64,000 nucleotides of DNA. It comes from Streptomyces sp. Ag109_O5-1 (GTDB lineage Bacteria; Actinomycetota; Actinomycetes; Streptomycetales; Streptomycetaceae). The notes beneath the pieces are model-generated. The model was given only the letters and a program-made list of their open reading frames with translations. It made no database searches and was not told the origin of the DNA. A program made the position numbers and the translations under genes. The DNA is taken from positions 558,001 to 622,000 of the forward strand of contig NZ_RKQF01000001.1 of the NCBI RefSeq assembly GCF_003814875.1. Reading direction: 5' to 3'. Below are positions 8,608 to 16,472 of the stretch, piece after piece. The stretch's first letter is position 1. The number at the start of each line of letters is the position of its first letter.

Positions 8608-8772
8608 CTATGCCTGGCTGATCAGCACACCGACAGCGCACAGGACGAACGCAAGCCCCAGCAGGCTCTTGCTCCCGCTGCGGCTGGAAGCCTGCCGCTG
8701 GAGTTCCCGCGCGCAGAGCAACGATCCGCACAGCAGGAGAACGCCGGCAACGGCACGCCTGATCACCTGCAT
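8608..8772 (-). CDS. Predicted 54-residue two-helix membrane peptide
   Basis: A short frame with two clear hydrophobic stretches, AVAGVLLLCGSLLCA (about residues 7-21) and LLGLAFVLCAVGVLISQA (about 37-54), joined by a basic loop. ATG 8772 is the likely start; a GTG two codons upstream is possible. The Shine-Dalgarno is weak (GAGCGGG). It ends 92 bases before the next small membrane gene in the same direction. Two segments of this quality would be unusual by chance in GC-rich DNA, but no homologue is known to me. Confidence 0.4.
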   Translation of the reverse strand: MQVIRRAVAGVLLLCGSLLCARELQRQASSRSGSKSLLGLAFVLCAVGVLISQA

Positions 8773-8932
8773 GCGCACCCGCTCAATCCGTCACCGAGGT
8801 CTGCGGCACTCACGGTACCGGCCCGGGGCGAGTCGCATCCGCGCACCCGCGAACGGCGCCCGTCGTCTCCTCACGGACGACAGATGCCGGATTCCGCACG
8901 CAGGACGACCGGCGATGCGCGATCGTGGTCGC

Positions 8933-9448
8933 ATGCATGCAAGGGACATCCTCATCGACGGCTTCGGCCGCATCCAGGAAGAAGTCCATGCCGCCCTCGA
9001 CGGCCTCGACCCCGACCTGCTCAACCGGCGCCCGGCCCCCGACGCCAACTCCGTCACCTGGCTGGTCTGGCACCTCACCCGGATCCAGGACGACCACATC
9101 GCCGACGCCTTCGACCTGGACCAGGTGTGGCTCACCCACGGCTGGGAGAAGCGTTTCGGCCTCGACCTGCCGCCACATGACCACGGGTACGGCCACACCT
9201 CCGAGCAGGTCGCCAAGGTCACGGTGGACTCCGTCGACCTGCTGACCGGCTACTTCGACGCGGTGCACGAGCAGACCCTGAGGGTGCTGCGCGACCTCCC
9301 CGAGACGGATCTCGAACGGATCGTGGACGTCCGTTGGGATCCGCCGGTCACCCTGGGCGTACGGCTGGTGAGCGTCCTGTCCGACGATCTTCAGCACGCC
9401 GGACAGGCGGCCTATCTGCGGGGGCTGCTTCAGAGCGCGGAGGCGTAG
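8933..9448 (+). CDS. DinB/DUF664 family protein (mycothiol-dependent enzyme fold)
   Basis: 171 residues, a four-helix bundle of the DinB family. The metal-binding histidines appear in [14 protein letters not shown] and [15 protein letters not shown], the positions that bind zinc or nickel in mycothiol-dependent transferases. [10 protein letters not shown] is typical of the DUF664 branch in actinobacteria. The substrate is unknown; thiol transfer or detoxification is the family expectation. ATG 8933 is used; ATG 8915 in frame is possible, and neither has a strong Shine-Dalgarno. Its 3' end overlaps the convergent adenosine deaminase gene by 19 bases. Confidence 0.83.
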   Translation: MHARDILIDGFGRIQEEVHAALDGLDPDLLNRRPAPDANSVTWLVWHLTRIQDDHIADAFDLDQVWLTHGWEKRFGLDLPPHDHGYGHTSEQVAKVTVDSVDLLTGYFDAVHEQTLRVLRDLPETDLERIVDVRWDPPVTLGVRLVSVLSDDLQHAGQAAYLRGLLQSAEA

Positions 9449-10500
9449 CCCGGCAGGACGACGTCCTCGATGAGGGCCTTGCGCTCGTCGAACGGGATGA
9501 ACGCGCTCTTCAGTGCGTTCACGGTGACCGTGCGCAGGTCCTCGACGGTCCACCCCGCCTCCGCCACGAGAAGGGACATCTCCCGGGTCATCGTCGTCCC
9601 CGAGACCAGCCGGTTGTCGGTGTTGAGGGTGACCCGGAAGCCCAGCTCCTTCAGCGCGGTGATCGGGTGCTCGGCGATCGAGGTGGCGCAGCCGGTCTGG
9701 AGGTTGGAGGTGGGGCACATCTCCAGGGCGATACGCCGGTCGCGCACCCAGCTCGCGAGGCGGCCGAGCTTGCCGTCGACGATGTCCTCGGTGATCCGCA
9801 CGCCGTGTCCGATGCGCTGGGCGCCGCACGCCTGGACCGCCTGGTGGATGCTGGGCAGCCCGAACGCCTCACCGGCGTGGATGGTGAAGGGCACGCTCTC
9901 GCCGCGCAGGTACTCGAAGGCGTCCAGGTGGCCGACGGCCGGGTAGCCGTCCTCGGCGCCGGCGATGTCGAAGCCGACGACACCGGCGTCCCGGTAGGTC
10001 ACGGCCAGCTCGGCGGCCTCACGGACCCGGTCGAACATGCGCATGCCGCAGAGCAGGGTCCCGACGCGGACGGGCGTCCCGGCGGCGGCCGCCTTCGCCA
10101 TACCGGCCGCGAGGCCCTCCTGGACGGCCTCCACGACCTCGTTCAGCGTCAGCCCGCCCTTGACGTTCAGCTCGGGCGCATAGCGCACCTCGCCGTACAC
10201 GACACCGTCGGCGGCGAGGTCGAGGACGTACTCCTCGGCGACGCGCCGCAGCCCTTCCTCGGTCTGCATCACCGCGAGGGTGTGCTCGAAGGTGGCTATG
10301 TAGCGGACCAGGTCGCCGGAGCTGGCGGCGTCGAAGTACCAGGCGGCCAGCTCGTCGGGGTCGGTGGTGGGCAGGGTGTGCCCGATCTCGGCCGCGAGCT
10401 CGACAAGGGTGGCGGGGCGCAGGCCGCCGTCGAGGTGGTCGTGCAGGACAGCCTTGGGGAGGCGGCGGATCAGATCTGCGTCTACGCGCGTAGCGAGCAT
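9430..10500 (-). CDS. add: Adenosine deaminase
   Basis: 356 residues, the usual length. It hydrolyses adenosine and deoxyadenosine to inosine forms in purine salvage. Zinc-site and catalytic motifs are in order: [11 protein letters not shown] (HxH), [25 protein letters not shown] and LNTDN, carrying the metal histidines and the catalytic Glu and Asp residues. ATG 10500 begins 38 bases after the VOC-family gene, suggesting co-transcription. The last six codons overlap the convergent DinB gene. Confidence 0.95.
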   Translation of the reverse strand: MLATRVDADLIRRLPKAVLHDHLDGGLRPATLVELAAEIGHTLPTTDPDELAAWYFDAASSGDLVRYIATFEHTLAVMQTEEGLRRVAEEYVLDLAADGVVYGEVRYAPELNVKGGLTLNEVVEAVQEGLAAGMAKAAAAGTPVRVGTLLCGMRMFDRVREAAELAVTYRDAGVVGFDIAGAEDGYPAVGHLDAFEYLRGESVPFTIHAGEAFGLPSIHQAVQACGAQRIGHGVRITEDIVDGKLGRLASWVRDRRIALEMCPTSNLQTGCATSIAEHPITALKELGFRVTLNTDNRLVSGTTMTREMSLLVAEAGWTVEDLRTVTVNALKSAFIPFDERKALIEDVVLPGYASAL

Positions 10501-10538
10501 GGTGGAGCTTTCCTCGGCAACTGGTTCGGGGTGTTCGG

Positions 10539-10931
10539 TCAGACGGCGGGCTGGAGCAGGTCCCAGCGGTTGCCGTAGAGGTCCTGGAAGACGGCGACGG
10601 TGCCGTACGGCTCGTGCCGCGGCTCCTCCAGGAAGGTCACACCGGCGGCGGCCATCCGGGCGTGGTCACGGGCGAAGTCGTCGGTGTGCAGGAAGAACCC
10701 GACACGCCCGCCGGTCTGGTCGCCGACGCGGGCACGCTGGTCCCCGTCCTTGGCCCGGGCGAGCAGCAGTCCGGTGCCATGGCCCTGCGCGCCGGGTTCG
10801 ACGACGACCCAGCGGGACCCGTCCGGGCGGGGCTCGTCCTCGACCAGCCGGAACCCCAGGGCCTCGGTGTAGAAGCGGATCGCCTCGTCGTAGTCGCCGA
10901 CGACGAGGGTGACCAGGGCGACGCGTCGCAT
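10539..10931 (-). CDS. VOC (glyoxalase/bleomycin resistance fold) protein
   Basis: 130 residues with two beta-alpha-beta-beta-beta modules. The N-terminal strand [20 protein letters not shown] and the C-terminal [15 protein letters not shown], with its metal-ligand Glu position replaced by Asp/Leu context, are typical of the VOC superfamily. Members include glyoxalase I, extradiol dioxygenases and antibiotic-binding proteins; the activity here is unassigned. ATG 10931 follows GAAAGG. It is the first gene of a probable two-gene operon with adenosine deaminase. Confidence 0.85.
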   Translation of the reverse strand: MRRVALVTLVVGDYDEAIRFYTEALGFRLVEDEPRPDGSRWVVVEPGAQGHGTGLLLARAKDGDQRARVGDQTGGRVGFFLHTDDFARDHARMAAAGVTFLEEPRHEPYGTVAVFQDLYGNRWDLLQPAV

Positions 10932-11036
10932 GGGGGCCTTTCGGTGGGGGCGGTTAGCGGGAGAGGTTATACGTAAAACGTAACGGATGCCAGTTCAACT
11001 TTTCCCAAGGGGACTCTTCAACGAGCGACGGCTGGA

Positions 11037-11102
11037 GCGCCCCGTCAGGGGCGCTGGGGGTACCCCCAGCCGAAGGCTGGGGGAGGAACTGCGCGACCAG
11101 CC
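11037..11102. repeat. Dispersed intergenic repeat, copy 1
   Basis: Begins with the hairpin GCGCCCC-GTCA-GGGGCGC, continues with a second hairpin CTGGGGG-TA-CCCCCAG, then a GGAACTGCGCGACCAGCC tail. It is nearly identical to the copy at 56055-56120 and shares its first third with 20299-20362. It lies just downstream of the M56 peptidase gene and probably also works as its terminator. Confidence 0.8.
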
Positions 11103-11135
11103 CCCGCAAACCGGCACCCTCGAACGGCGCCCGCC

Positions 11136-12068
11136 CTATCGCTCCGCTTCCCCCTGCGCGACCTCCACCCGATGGTGAAAGTCGATCACCCCGGTCGCCG
11201 AAGCGACACACGACACCGCGGCGCAGGCCGCAAGCAGCACCGCGACCCATGCCCCGGCCCGCCGCCCCGCCGCCGGCACGGCCAGCAGCGCCTCGACCCG
11301 CCGCGGCACCGGCCCGGACACGGCCCCCGGCACGAACGCCGGCCGCTCGACGCCCCCGCCCCGCCCCGCAAGCGCGGCCCGGGCGATCGCGCGGGCCGTC
11401 AGCCGCCGGTCCCCCACCGCGCTCGCCGCGGCTTCGTCGGCGACCCGCTCCACGGCCAGCCGGATGACGTCCCGCACCCGCCCCAGCGCCGGATGGCAGT
11501 GGGCGGCGAGCTCGGCCGCCGCGAGGAAGTAATGGTGACCGCCGGCGTTGTGGGCCCGTTCGTGGGCGAACAGCGCCTCCCGCTCGGCCCCGTCCAGGCT
11601 GCGCAGCATCCCCGTGGTGACCACGATCCGGTGCGGCCGTCCGGGCAGCGCGTACGCGTCCGCACCCGGCGAGTCGACCACGCACAGGTCACCCGCGGCG
11701 GGCCCCCGCCCGGCCGCTGTGCGGGCCGCACGGAACGCACGGATCTGCCGCAGCGCCGACCGCGTGAAGGTCCAGGCGCACACGGCGAGGCCGCCGACCG
11801 ACACGACCGCCAGCGGCAGCACGAAGCGGTCGGAGGCGGTGTGCAGCGGCCGGATCAGCTCGCCCAGCGCGGCGAAGAAGGGCAGCTGGAGCAGCCCGGT
11901 GAGGACGAACGCGCCGAGCGCGGCCAGGGTGCACCCCGCGAGGGCGACGGCCGAGCCGGTGACCGTCCAGAGCGCGACCGCGGGCGTCAGCCGGTCGAGG
12001 GCCCGCCGGGCCAGCGCCGGCAGGGCGAACGGCACGAGGAGCGGCAGGATCAGCAGCGCGGTCATCAT
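11136..12068 (-). CDS. M56-family (BlaR1-like) membrane metallopeptidase
   Basis: 310 residues. Membrane helices lie at about 1-20, 33-55, 78-100 and near 270-290. The zinc motif HERAH (HExxH) lies in GAEREALFAHERAHNAGGHH, with the third ligand Glu further on in AVERVADEAAA. M56 peptidases cleave a cognate BlaI/MecI repressor after sensing a signal. The start overlaps the blaI stop by four bases (ATGA), so the two are translationally coupled. Unlike BlaR1 it has no extracellular penicillin-binding domain, so the signal is unknown. Confidence 0.88.
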   Translation of the reverse strand: MMTALLILPLLVPFALPALARRALDRLTPAVALWTVTGSAVALAGCTLAALGAFVLTGLLQLPFFAALGELIRPLHTASDRFVLPLAVVSVGGLAVCAWTFTRSALRQIRAFRAARTAAGRGPAAGDLCVVDSPGADAYALPGRPHRIVVTTGMLRSLDGAEREALFAHERAHNAGGHHYFLAAAELAAHCHPALGRVRDVIRLAVERVADEAAASAVGDRRLTARAIARAALAGRGGGVERPAFVPGAVSGPVPRRVEALLAVPAAGRRAGAWVAVLLAACAAVSCVASATGVIDFHHRVEVAQGEAER

Positions 12069-12445
12069 CCACCGGGTTGCTCGTCGGCTTCGAGCAGCTC
12101 GCGCAGGATGCGCTCGTCGTCGGGGCCGAGCTGGGCGACGAAGCGGGCCAGCGCGGTCTCCCGGTCGCTGTCCCGGTCGAGTTCGCTGTGCATCCGCTTC
12201 GCGGTCAGGCCCTGTGCGTCCTGGACGGGGACGTAGGCGAAGCCGCGCCCCTGCCGGTGCCGGTGGACCACGCCCTTGTCGTGCAGACGGGTGAGGATCG
12301 TCGTCACGGTCGTACGGGCCAGGTCCGTGCCGAGGCTGCGCTGCACCTGTCCGGGGGTCTGGGGCGCGCCGGCGGCCCACAGCGCCGCCATCACGCTCGC
12401 CTCGAGTTCGCCGGCGGGCCTGCGTTCGTCCTTCGCGTCGGCCAT
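12065..12445 (-). CDS. BlaI/MecI/CopY-family transcriptional repressor
   Basis: 126 residues. A winged helix-turn-helix (about 12-80: ELEASVMAALWAAG, TTVTTILTRLHDKGVV) is followed by a dimerisation helix region rich in Asp/Arg. These repressors bind inverted repeats with CTAC/GTAG arms and are inactivated by proteolysis from the partner M56 peptidase, encoded here immediately downstream. ATG 12445. A matching inverted repeat lies 43 bases upstream at 12486-12503, implying autoregulation. Confidence 0.92.
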   Translation of the reverse strand: MADAKDERRPAGELEASVMAALWAAGAPQTPGQVQRSLGTDLARTTVTTILTRLHDKGVVHRHRQGRGFAYVPVQDAQGLTAKRMHSELDRDSDRETALARFVAQLGPDDERILRELLEADEQPGG

Positions 12446-12485
12446 GGAAGGTTCCTCACCCCTTCTTCGTCGAGTCCGGCAGACC

Positions 12486-12503
12486 GTCTACGGCAGTGTA
12501 GTC
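12486..12503. promoter_or_regulatory. Candidate BlaI operator
   Basis: Read toward blaI, the site is GACTACACTGCCGTAGAC: near-perfect arms carrying CTAC and GTAG six bases apart, the core of known BlaI/MecI sites. A -35-like TTGACT overlaps its left arm at 12500-12505. Confidence 0.55.
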
Positions 12504-12647
12504 AACCGGGTGGCGGCCACCGCCCGTCAGCCCATTATGGAAGGGGCCGCCGTCGCCGGCGGATGAGATGTCCCACCCTGACCGGTACTGGAGACCTAGG
12601 GCGCGGGCCCGAGGTGCGGGACGGACCCGGCCGGTAGTTTCGCGGCC

Positions 12648-13106
12648 ATGAAGATCACGGACCCGCCCCGTTCCGCCGAACGGCGCAAGGACGACGTGCT
12701 GTCCCGGCTGGAGCGGGAGACCGACATCTGGGTGGCCACGGCCGACGACGCCGGGCTGCCGTGTCTCGTGCCGCTCTGGTTCGTCTGGCACACGGAGGCG
12801 GTGTGGCTGTCGACCCGGATCACCAGTCCGACCGGCCGCAATCTGCGGGACGGCGGCCGTGCCCGGCTCGCGCTCGGGGACACCCTCGACGTCGTCCTGC
12901 TCGACGGGGAGGTGGCCGTCTTCGCCCCGGCCGACGTGCCGGAGGCGGCGGCCGGGGCGCTGCGGGCGAAGACGGGCTGGGACCCGCGCGGGGACAGCCC
13001 GTCGTACGCCTTCTTCCGGATCCGGCCGTATGCGGTGCAGGCCTGGCACGGGGAGCACGAACTGCGCGGCCGGCACCTGATGCGGGACGGGGCGTGGGTG
13101 GTGTGA
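12648..13106 (+). CDS. Pyridoxamine 5'-phosphate oxidase-fold flavin/F420-binding protein
   Basis: 152 residues, a single split beta-barrel of the PPOX family. WVATADDAGLPCLVPLWFVW (about 28-47) and the following LSTRITSPTGRNLRDGGRA match the strand and phosphate-binding regions. Such proteins bind FMN, F420 or haem; the general-stress and nitroreductase-like branches are common in actinomycetes, and no specific one can be chosen. ATG 12648 has no clear Shine-Dalgarno. It converges on an aldo/keto reductase nine bases away. Confidence 0.82.
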   Translation: MKITDPPRSAERRKDDVLSRLERETDIWVATADDAGLPCLVPLWFVWHTEAVWLSTRITSPTGRNLRDGGRARLALGDTLDVVLLDGEVAVFAPADVPEAAAGALRAKTGWDPRGDSPSYAFFRIRPYAVQAWHGEHELRGRHLMRDGAWVV

Positions 13107-13115
13107 TCCAGGCGG

Positions 13116-14021
13116 TCAGCCCGCCTCGGTGTGCAGGGCGTCGAGCCGGGTCAGCTCCTCGTCGGTGAGCCGGACGGCGCCCGCCGCCACATTCTCGGTC
13201 AGATGGTCGGGGTTGCCGGTACCGGGGATGGCGAGGACATGCGCGCCCTGGTGCAGGGTCCAGGCGAGGCGGATCTGGGCGGGGGAGGCGTCGTGCGCCC
13301 GGGCTACGGCAAGGACCTCGTCGTCGTGGTCGTCGGTGGCACCGTGCGCTCCGGCGTCGCCCGCGACGGCGAAGAACGGCACGAAGGCGATGCCGCGTTC
13401 GCCACAGATGCGGACGACTTCGTCGGTCACCGGGTTCGTCGCGTCGAGTCCCCAGCGGTTCTGCACGCACACCACGGGGGCGATGGCCAGCGCCTCGTCG
13501 AGGTGGCGCGGTTCGACGTCGGAGACGCCGAGGTGCCGGATCAGGCCCGCCTCGCGCAGCTCGGCGAGAGCGCCGAAGTGCTCGGCGATCGAGTCCTGCC
13601 GCATCCGACGGAGGTTGACGACGTCGAGGTGGTCGCGGCCGAGCTGGCGCAGGTTCTCCTCGACGTGCCCGCGCAGCTGGTCCGGCCGGGCGGGAGTGCC
13701 CCACTCCCCCGAGTAGTCCCGGTACGGGCCGACCTTGGTGACGATCACGAGGTCGTCGGAGTACGGGGACAGCGCGGTGTTGATGAGTTCGTTGGCGGAG
13801 CGCAGGGCCGAGAAGTAGAAGGCCGCCGTGTCGATGTGGTTCACGCCGAGCTCAACGGCCTTGCGCAGCACGGCGATCGAGCGGTCGCGGTTGCTCGGGG
13901 TGCCGTGGTGGAAGGCGGCGCTGCCCGTCAGCCGCATCGCGCCGAAGCCGAGGCGGTGGACGGGCAGGTCGCCGAGTTTCCAGGTGCCGGAGGCGTCCGC
14001 GGTGATCGTTTCGGAGGTCAT
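13116..14021 (-). CDS. Aldo/keto reductase
   Basis: 301 residues, NADPH-dependent (beta/alpha)8 barrel. It shows VHRLGFGAMRLTG at the first strand, NHIDTAAFYFS with the catalytic Asp and Tyr, VIVTKVGPYRD with the catalytic Lys, and the cofactor-binding end AIPGTGNPDHLTENV. The usual histidine of the tetrad is replaced by Asn/Arg context (DVVNLRRMRQ), as in the actinobacterial YajO/oxidoreductase subgroup. ATG 14021 is used; GTG 14039 is the alternative, with GAGG too close to it. Substrate unknown. Confidence 0.87.
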   Translation of the reverse strand: MTSETITADASGTWKLGDLPVHRLGFGAMRLTGSAAFHHGTPSNRDRSIAVLRKAVELGVNHIDTAAFYFSALRSANELINTALSPYSDDLVIVTKVGPYRDYSGEWGTPARPDQLRGHVEENLRQLGRDHLDVVNLRRMRQDSIAEHFGALAELREAGLIRHLGVSDVEPRHLDEALAIAPVVCVQNRWGLDATNPVTDEVVRICGERGIAFVPFFAVAGDAGAHGATDDHDDEVLAVARAHDASPAQIRLAWTLHQGAHVLAIPGTGNPDHLTENVAAGAVRLTDEELTRLDALHTEAG

Positions 14022-14055
14022 CGGCGGAGTCTGGCACACGACCTCGACGCAGGGG

Positions 14056-14766
14056 TCAGCAATAGAGGTTGTTGCCGGTCGGAACGCCGAGGATCTGGGT
14101 GAACCTCTGGTAGGCGCTGACCCGGCTCTGCACCTGCGCGGGGTTCTTGCCGTCGCACTCCAGGGAGCCGTTGATGCTGCGGATGGTCTGGCCGAAGCCG
14201 GCCTGGTTGACCATGGCGTTGTGGCCGGTCATGGTGCCGGGGCCGGTCTGGGTGTGTCAGTACCACAGGCCGGTCTTCCAGGCGACGGCGGAGTTATTCT
14301 GCACCTGCCAGGGGTTGTCGAGCAGGCCGATGCCGAGCGCGTCCCCGGCGGCCTTGTAGTTGAAGTTCCAGCTGAGCTGGATGGGGCCGCGCCCGTAGTA
14401 GGCGGACTGTCCGGCGGGACAGCCGTACCACTGGCTCCAGTCGCAGTAGTGCGGGTAGTTGGCGGTGTTCTGCTCGACGATGTGGACCAGCCCGCCGGTC
14501 TCGTGGCTGACGTTGGCGAGGAAGGCGGCGGCCTCCTGCTTCTTGACGGTGTCGCTGCCGGCGTTGGCGAAGCCCGGGTAGGCGCTGAGCGCGGCGGTGA
14601 GACCGCTGTAGCCGTAGAAGGAGTTCCGGTTCGGGAACATCTGGTTGAACTGCGCCTCGCTGACGACGAAGCCGGCGGCGGAGGCCGTGGGGGCCGCCTG
14701 GAGCACCAGGACGGAGCTGCCTATGGCGAGCGAGGTCAGGAGTGCGGCGATACGGCGCCTCAACAC
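14056..14766 (-). pseudogene. Secreted family-19 chitinase interrupted by an in-frame TGA
   Basis: The frame starts at ATG 14766 with a signal peptide (RRRIAALLTSLAIGSSVLVL, cleavage near ASA-AG). It continues as a GH19 catalytic domain with NRNSFYGYSGLTAALSAYP, the catalytic SHETGGL and the substrate-binding YYGRGPIQLSWNFNY. A TGA at 14257-14259 stops it after residue 169, exactly where family members read WYWNTQTGPGTM. The same frame continues beyond it (HTQTGPGTMTGHNAMVNQAG to GVPTGNNLYC) to a natural stop at 14056, giving the expected length of about 236 residues. Either the gene was inactivated recently, or a sequencing error sits here. The truncated product would lack the last substrate-binding helices. 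Confidence 0.85.
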
Positions 14767-14848
14767 GGATCAACTCCTTTGCGGAGCACGGCCGCACCCC
14801 TGGAAGGGGGAGCGGCCGCGGTGGGGGGTGCGAGGCACACTCAACTGC

Positions 14849-14882
14849 TTTGGTCTGTACCAGTCAAGGGTGTAGACCAGTC
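14849..14882. promoter_or_regulatory. Tandem DasR-like / chitinase-type direct repeats
   Basis: Read toward the chitinase, ACTGGTCTACACC and ACTGGTACAGACCA occur 17 bases apart. Both resemble the known dre consensus ACTGGTCTAGACCAGT, bound by the GlcNAc-responsive regulator DasR, and the direct repeats of streptomycete chitinase promoters. Distance to the ATG is about 85-115 bases. Confidence 0.6.
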
Positions 14883-14956
14883 ATTCGGGTGCCGGCCCCC
14901 GATCCGGGACTCTCTCAATTGCGGTCGGAAACAGAGAAGTCGGACCCGCTCCGGAC

Positions 14957-15002
14957 ACCCGTCGGGCCCGGTCGCGTCACAACGCGGCCGGGCCCGGCGG
15001 GT
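14957..15002 (-). terminator. Hairpin terminator of the aldehyde dehydrogenase gene
   Basis: Long GC-rich stem, ACCCGTCGGGCCCGGTCGCG paired with GCGGCCGGGCCCGGCGGGT with two mismatches, starting ten bases after the stop at 15012. Confidence 0.7.
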
Positions 15003-15011
15003 GTCGGCAGA

Positions 15012-16334
15012 TCAGCTCAGCGGCTTCGCCAGGACCGCCTTGCGGTGGCTGAACGTCTCGATGGAGTAGCGGCCGTGGTAGCTGCCCATGCCGCTCTCCC
15101 CCACCCCGCCGAACGGCAGGTCGGAGACGGTGAGATGGGCGACCGGGAGGCCGTGGCCCAGGCCGCCGGAGGAGGTCTCGGCGGCGATCCGCTCCCGGGT
15201 GTCCGCGGACTCGCTGAAGACGTAGAGGGCGAGCGGCTTGTCGCGGTCGTTGATGAACCCGATCGCGTCGTCCAGGTCCGCGACGGTGACGACGGGCAGG
15301 ATCGGGCCGAAGATCTCCTCCCGCATCACCGGGGACTCGGGGTCGACGTCGGCGAGCACGGTGGGCGCGATGTACTTGGCCGCACGGTCGGTGTCGCCGC
15401 CGACGGCCACCCGGCCCGAGCCGAGCAGTCCGCTGAGCCGGTCGAAGTGCCGCTCGTTGACGATCCGCCCGTACTCACCGGACTCCTTCGGCTCGGCTCC
15501 GTACAGCGCCTCGATCGCCTTGGCCAGGGCGGGTTCCAGGGCGGCGGCCGTCTCGGGGTCGGTCAGGACGTAGTCGGGGGCCACGCAGGTCTGCCCGGCG
15601 TTGAGGAACTTGCCGCGCGCCAGCCGGTCCGCAACCACCGCGAGGTCGGTGTCGCGGTCGACGAACGCCGGGGACTTGCCGCCGAGTTCGAGGGCGACCG
15701 GGGTGAGGTGCTCTGCGGCGGCGCGCATGACGATGCGGCCGACCACGCCGTTGCCGGTGTAGAAGATGTGGTCGAAGCGCTCGGCGAGCAGGGCCGTGGT
15801 CTCCGGGACACCGCCCTCGACGACGGCGACGACGTCGGTGTCGAGGTAGGCCGGGAGCAGCCGGGCCAGCACGGCCGAGGTCGCCGGGGCCAGCTCGCTG
15901 GGCTTGACGACCACCGCATTGCCGGCGGCGAGGGCACCGGCCAGCGGGCAGAGCAGCAGCTGGGCCGGGTAGTTCCACGGCGCGATGACGAGGGCGACGC
16001 CGAGCGGGTCGTACTGCGTCCAGGCGGTCGCGTCCGCGCCCAGGTGCGCCGGGACCGGGGCGGGCTCGGGGCGCAGCCACTCCTCCAGGTGGTCCAGGGT
16101 GTGGTCGATCTCCCGGACGGTGAAGTCGATCTCCGTGCGGTAGGCCTCGCCGGAACTCTTGCCCAGGTCCGCGTGGAGGGCGGCGGCCAGCTCCTCGCCG
16201 CGTTCCGTGAGCATGGCGCGCAGCCGGCGCAGCTGGCCGGTGCGCCACTCGACGGGCTTGGTGCGGCCGGTGCGGAAGGTGGCGCGCAGCCGGGCCACGA
16301 TGTCGGCGGGCTGCTCGGGGGTGGACTGGTTCAC
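15012..16334 (-). CDS. Aldehyde dehydrogenase, class 3-like
   Basis: 440 residues, shorter than tetrameric ALDHs and typical of the dimeric class-3/coniferyl group. Cofactor and active-site motifs: IAPWNYPAQLLLCPLAGALA, FTGNG (as FYTGNGVVG), ELGGKSPAFVD with the general-base Glu, and FLNAGQTCVAPDY with the catalytic Cys. The end has SSGGLGHGLPVAHLTVSDLP in place of the usual VNDTVMH. GTG 16334 has GAGG five bases upstream and is preferred over earlier in-frame GTGs. It oxidises an aldehyde to the acid with NAD(P); the substrate is unknown. It is monocistronic. Confidence 0.92.
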   Translation of the reverse strand: MNQSTPEQPADIVARLRATFRTGRTKPVEWRTGQLRRLRAMLTERGEELAAALHADLGKSSGEAYRTEIDFTVREIDHTLDHLEEWLRPEPAPVPAHLGADATAWTQYDPLGVALVIAPWNYPAQLLLCPLAGALAAGNAVVVKPSELAPATSAVLARLLPAYLDTDVVAVVEGGVPETTALLAERFDHIFYTGNGVVGRIVMRAAAEHLTPVALELGGKSPAFVDRDTDLAVVADRLARGKFLNAGQTCVAPDYVLTDPETAAALEPALAKAIEALYGAEPKESGEYGRIVNERHFDRLSGLLGSGRVAVGGDTDRAAKYIAPTVLADVDPESPVMREEIFGPILPVVTVADLDDAIGFINDRDKPLALYVFSESADTRERIAAETSSGGLGHGLPVAHLTVSDLPFGGVGESGMGSYHGRYSIETFSHRKAVLAKPLS

Positions 16335-16472
16335 GGATGCCTCGCTGGTGGTGCGCACGGGCCATGCGGCCCGACTGCGGTCTCGACAGTAAGATGCATA
16401 TTGCAACCATTCTTGGGCCGAAGTAAATTCCGGCGCATCGAAACCACGTCGCTTGACGAAGGTCACATCCGC

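Noticed and set aside
14257..14259. Selenocysteine at the chitinase TGA
   Set aside because: Relatives have Trp at this place, no selenocysteine insertion element is evident downstream, and a second base change sits next to it.
16380..16440. TTGCAATATGCA-type operator before the aldehyde dehydrogenase
   Set aside because: The symmetry is mostly AT chance within a short TGCA core; arms do not extend far enough to support a site.
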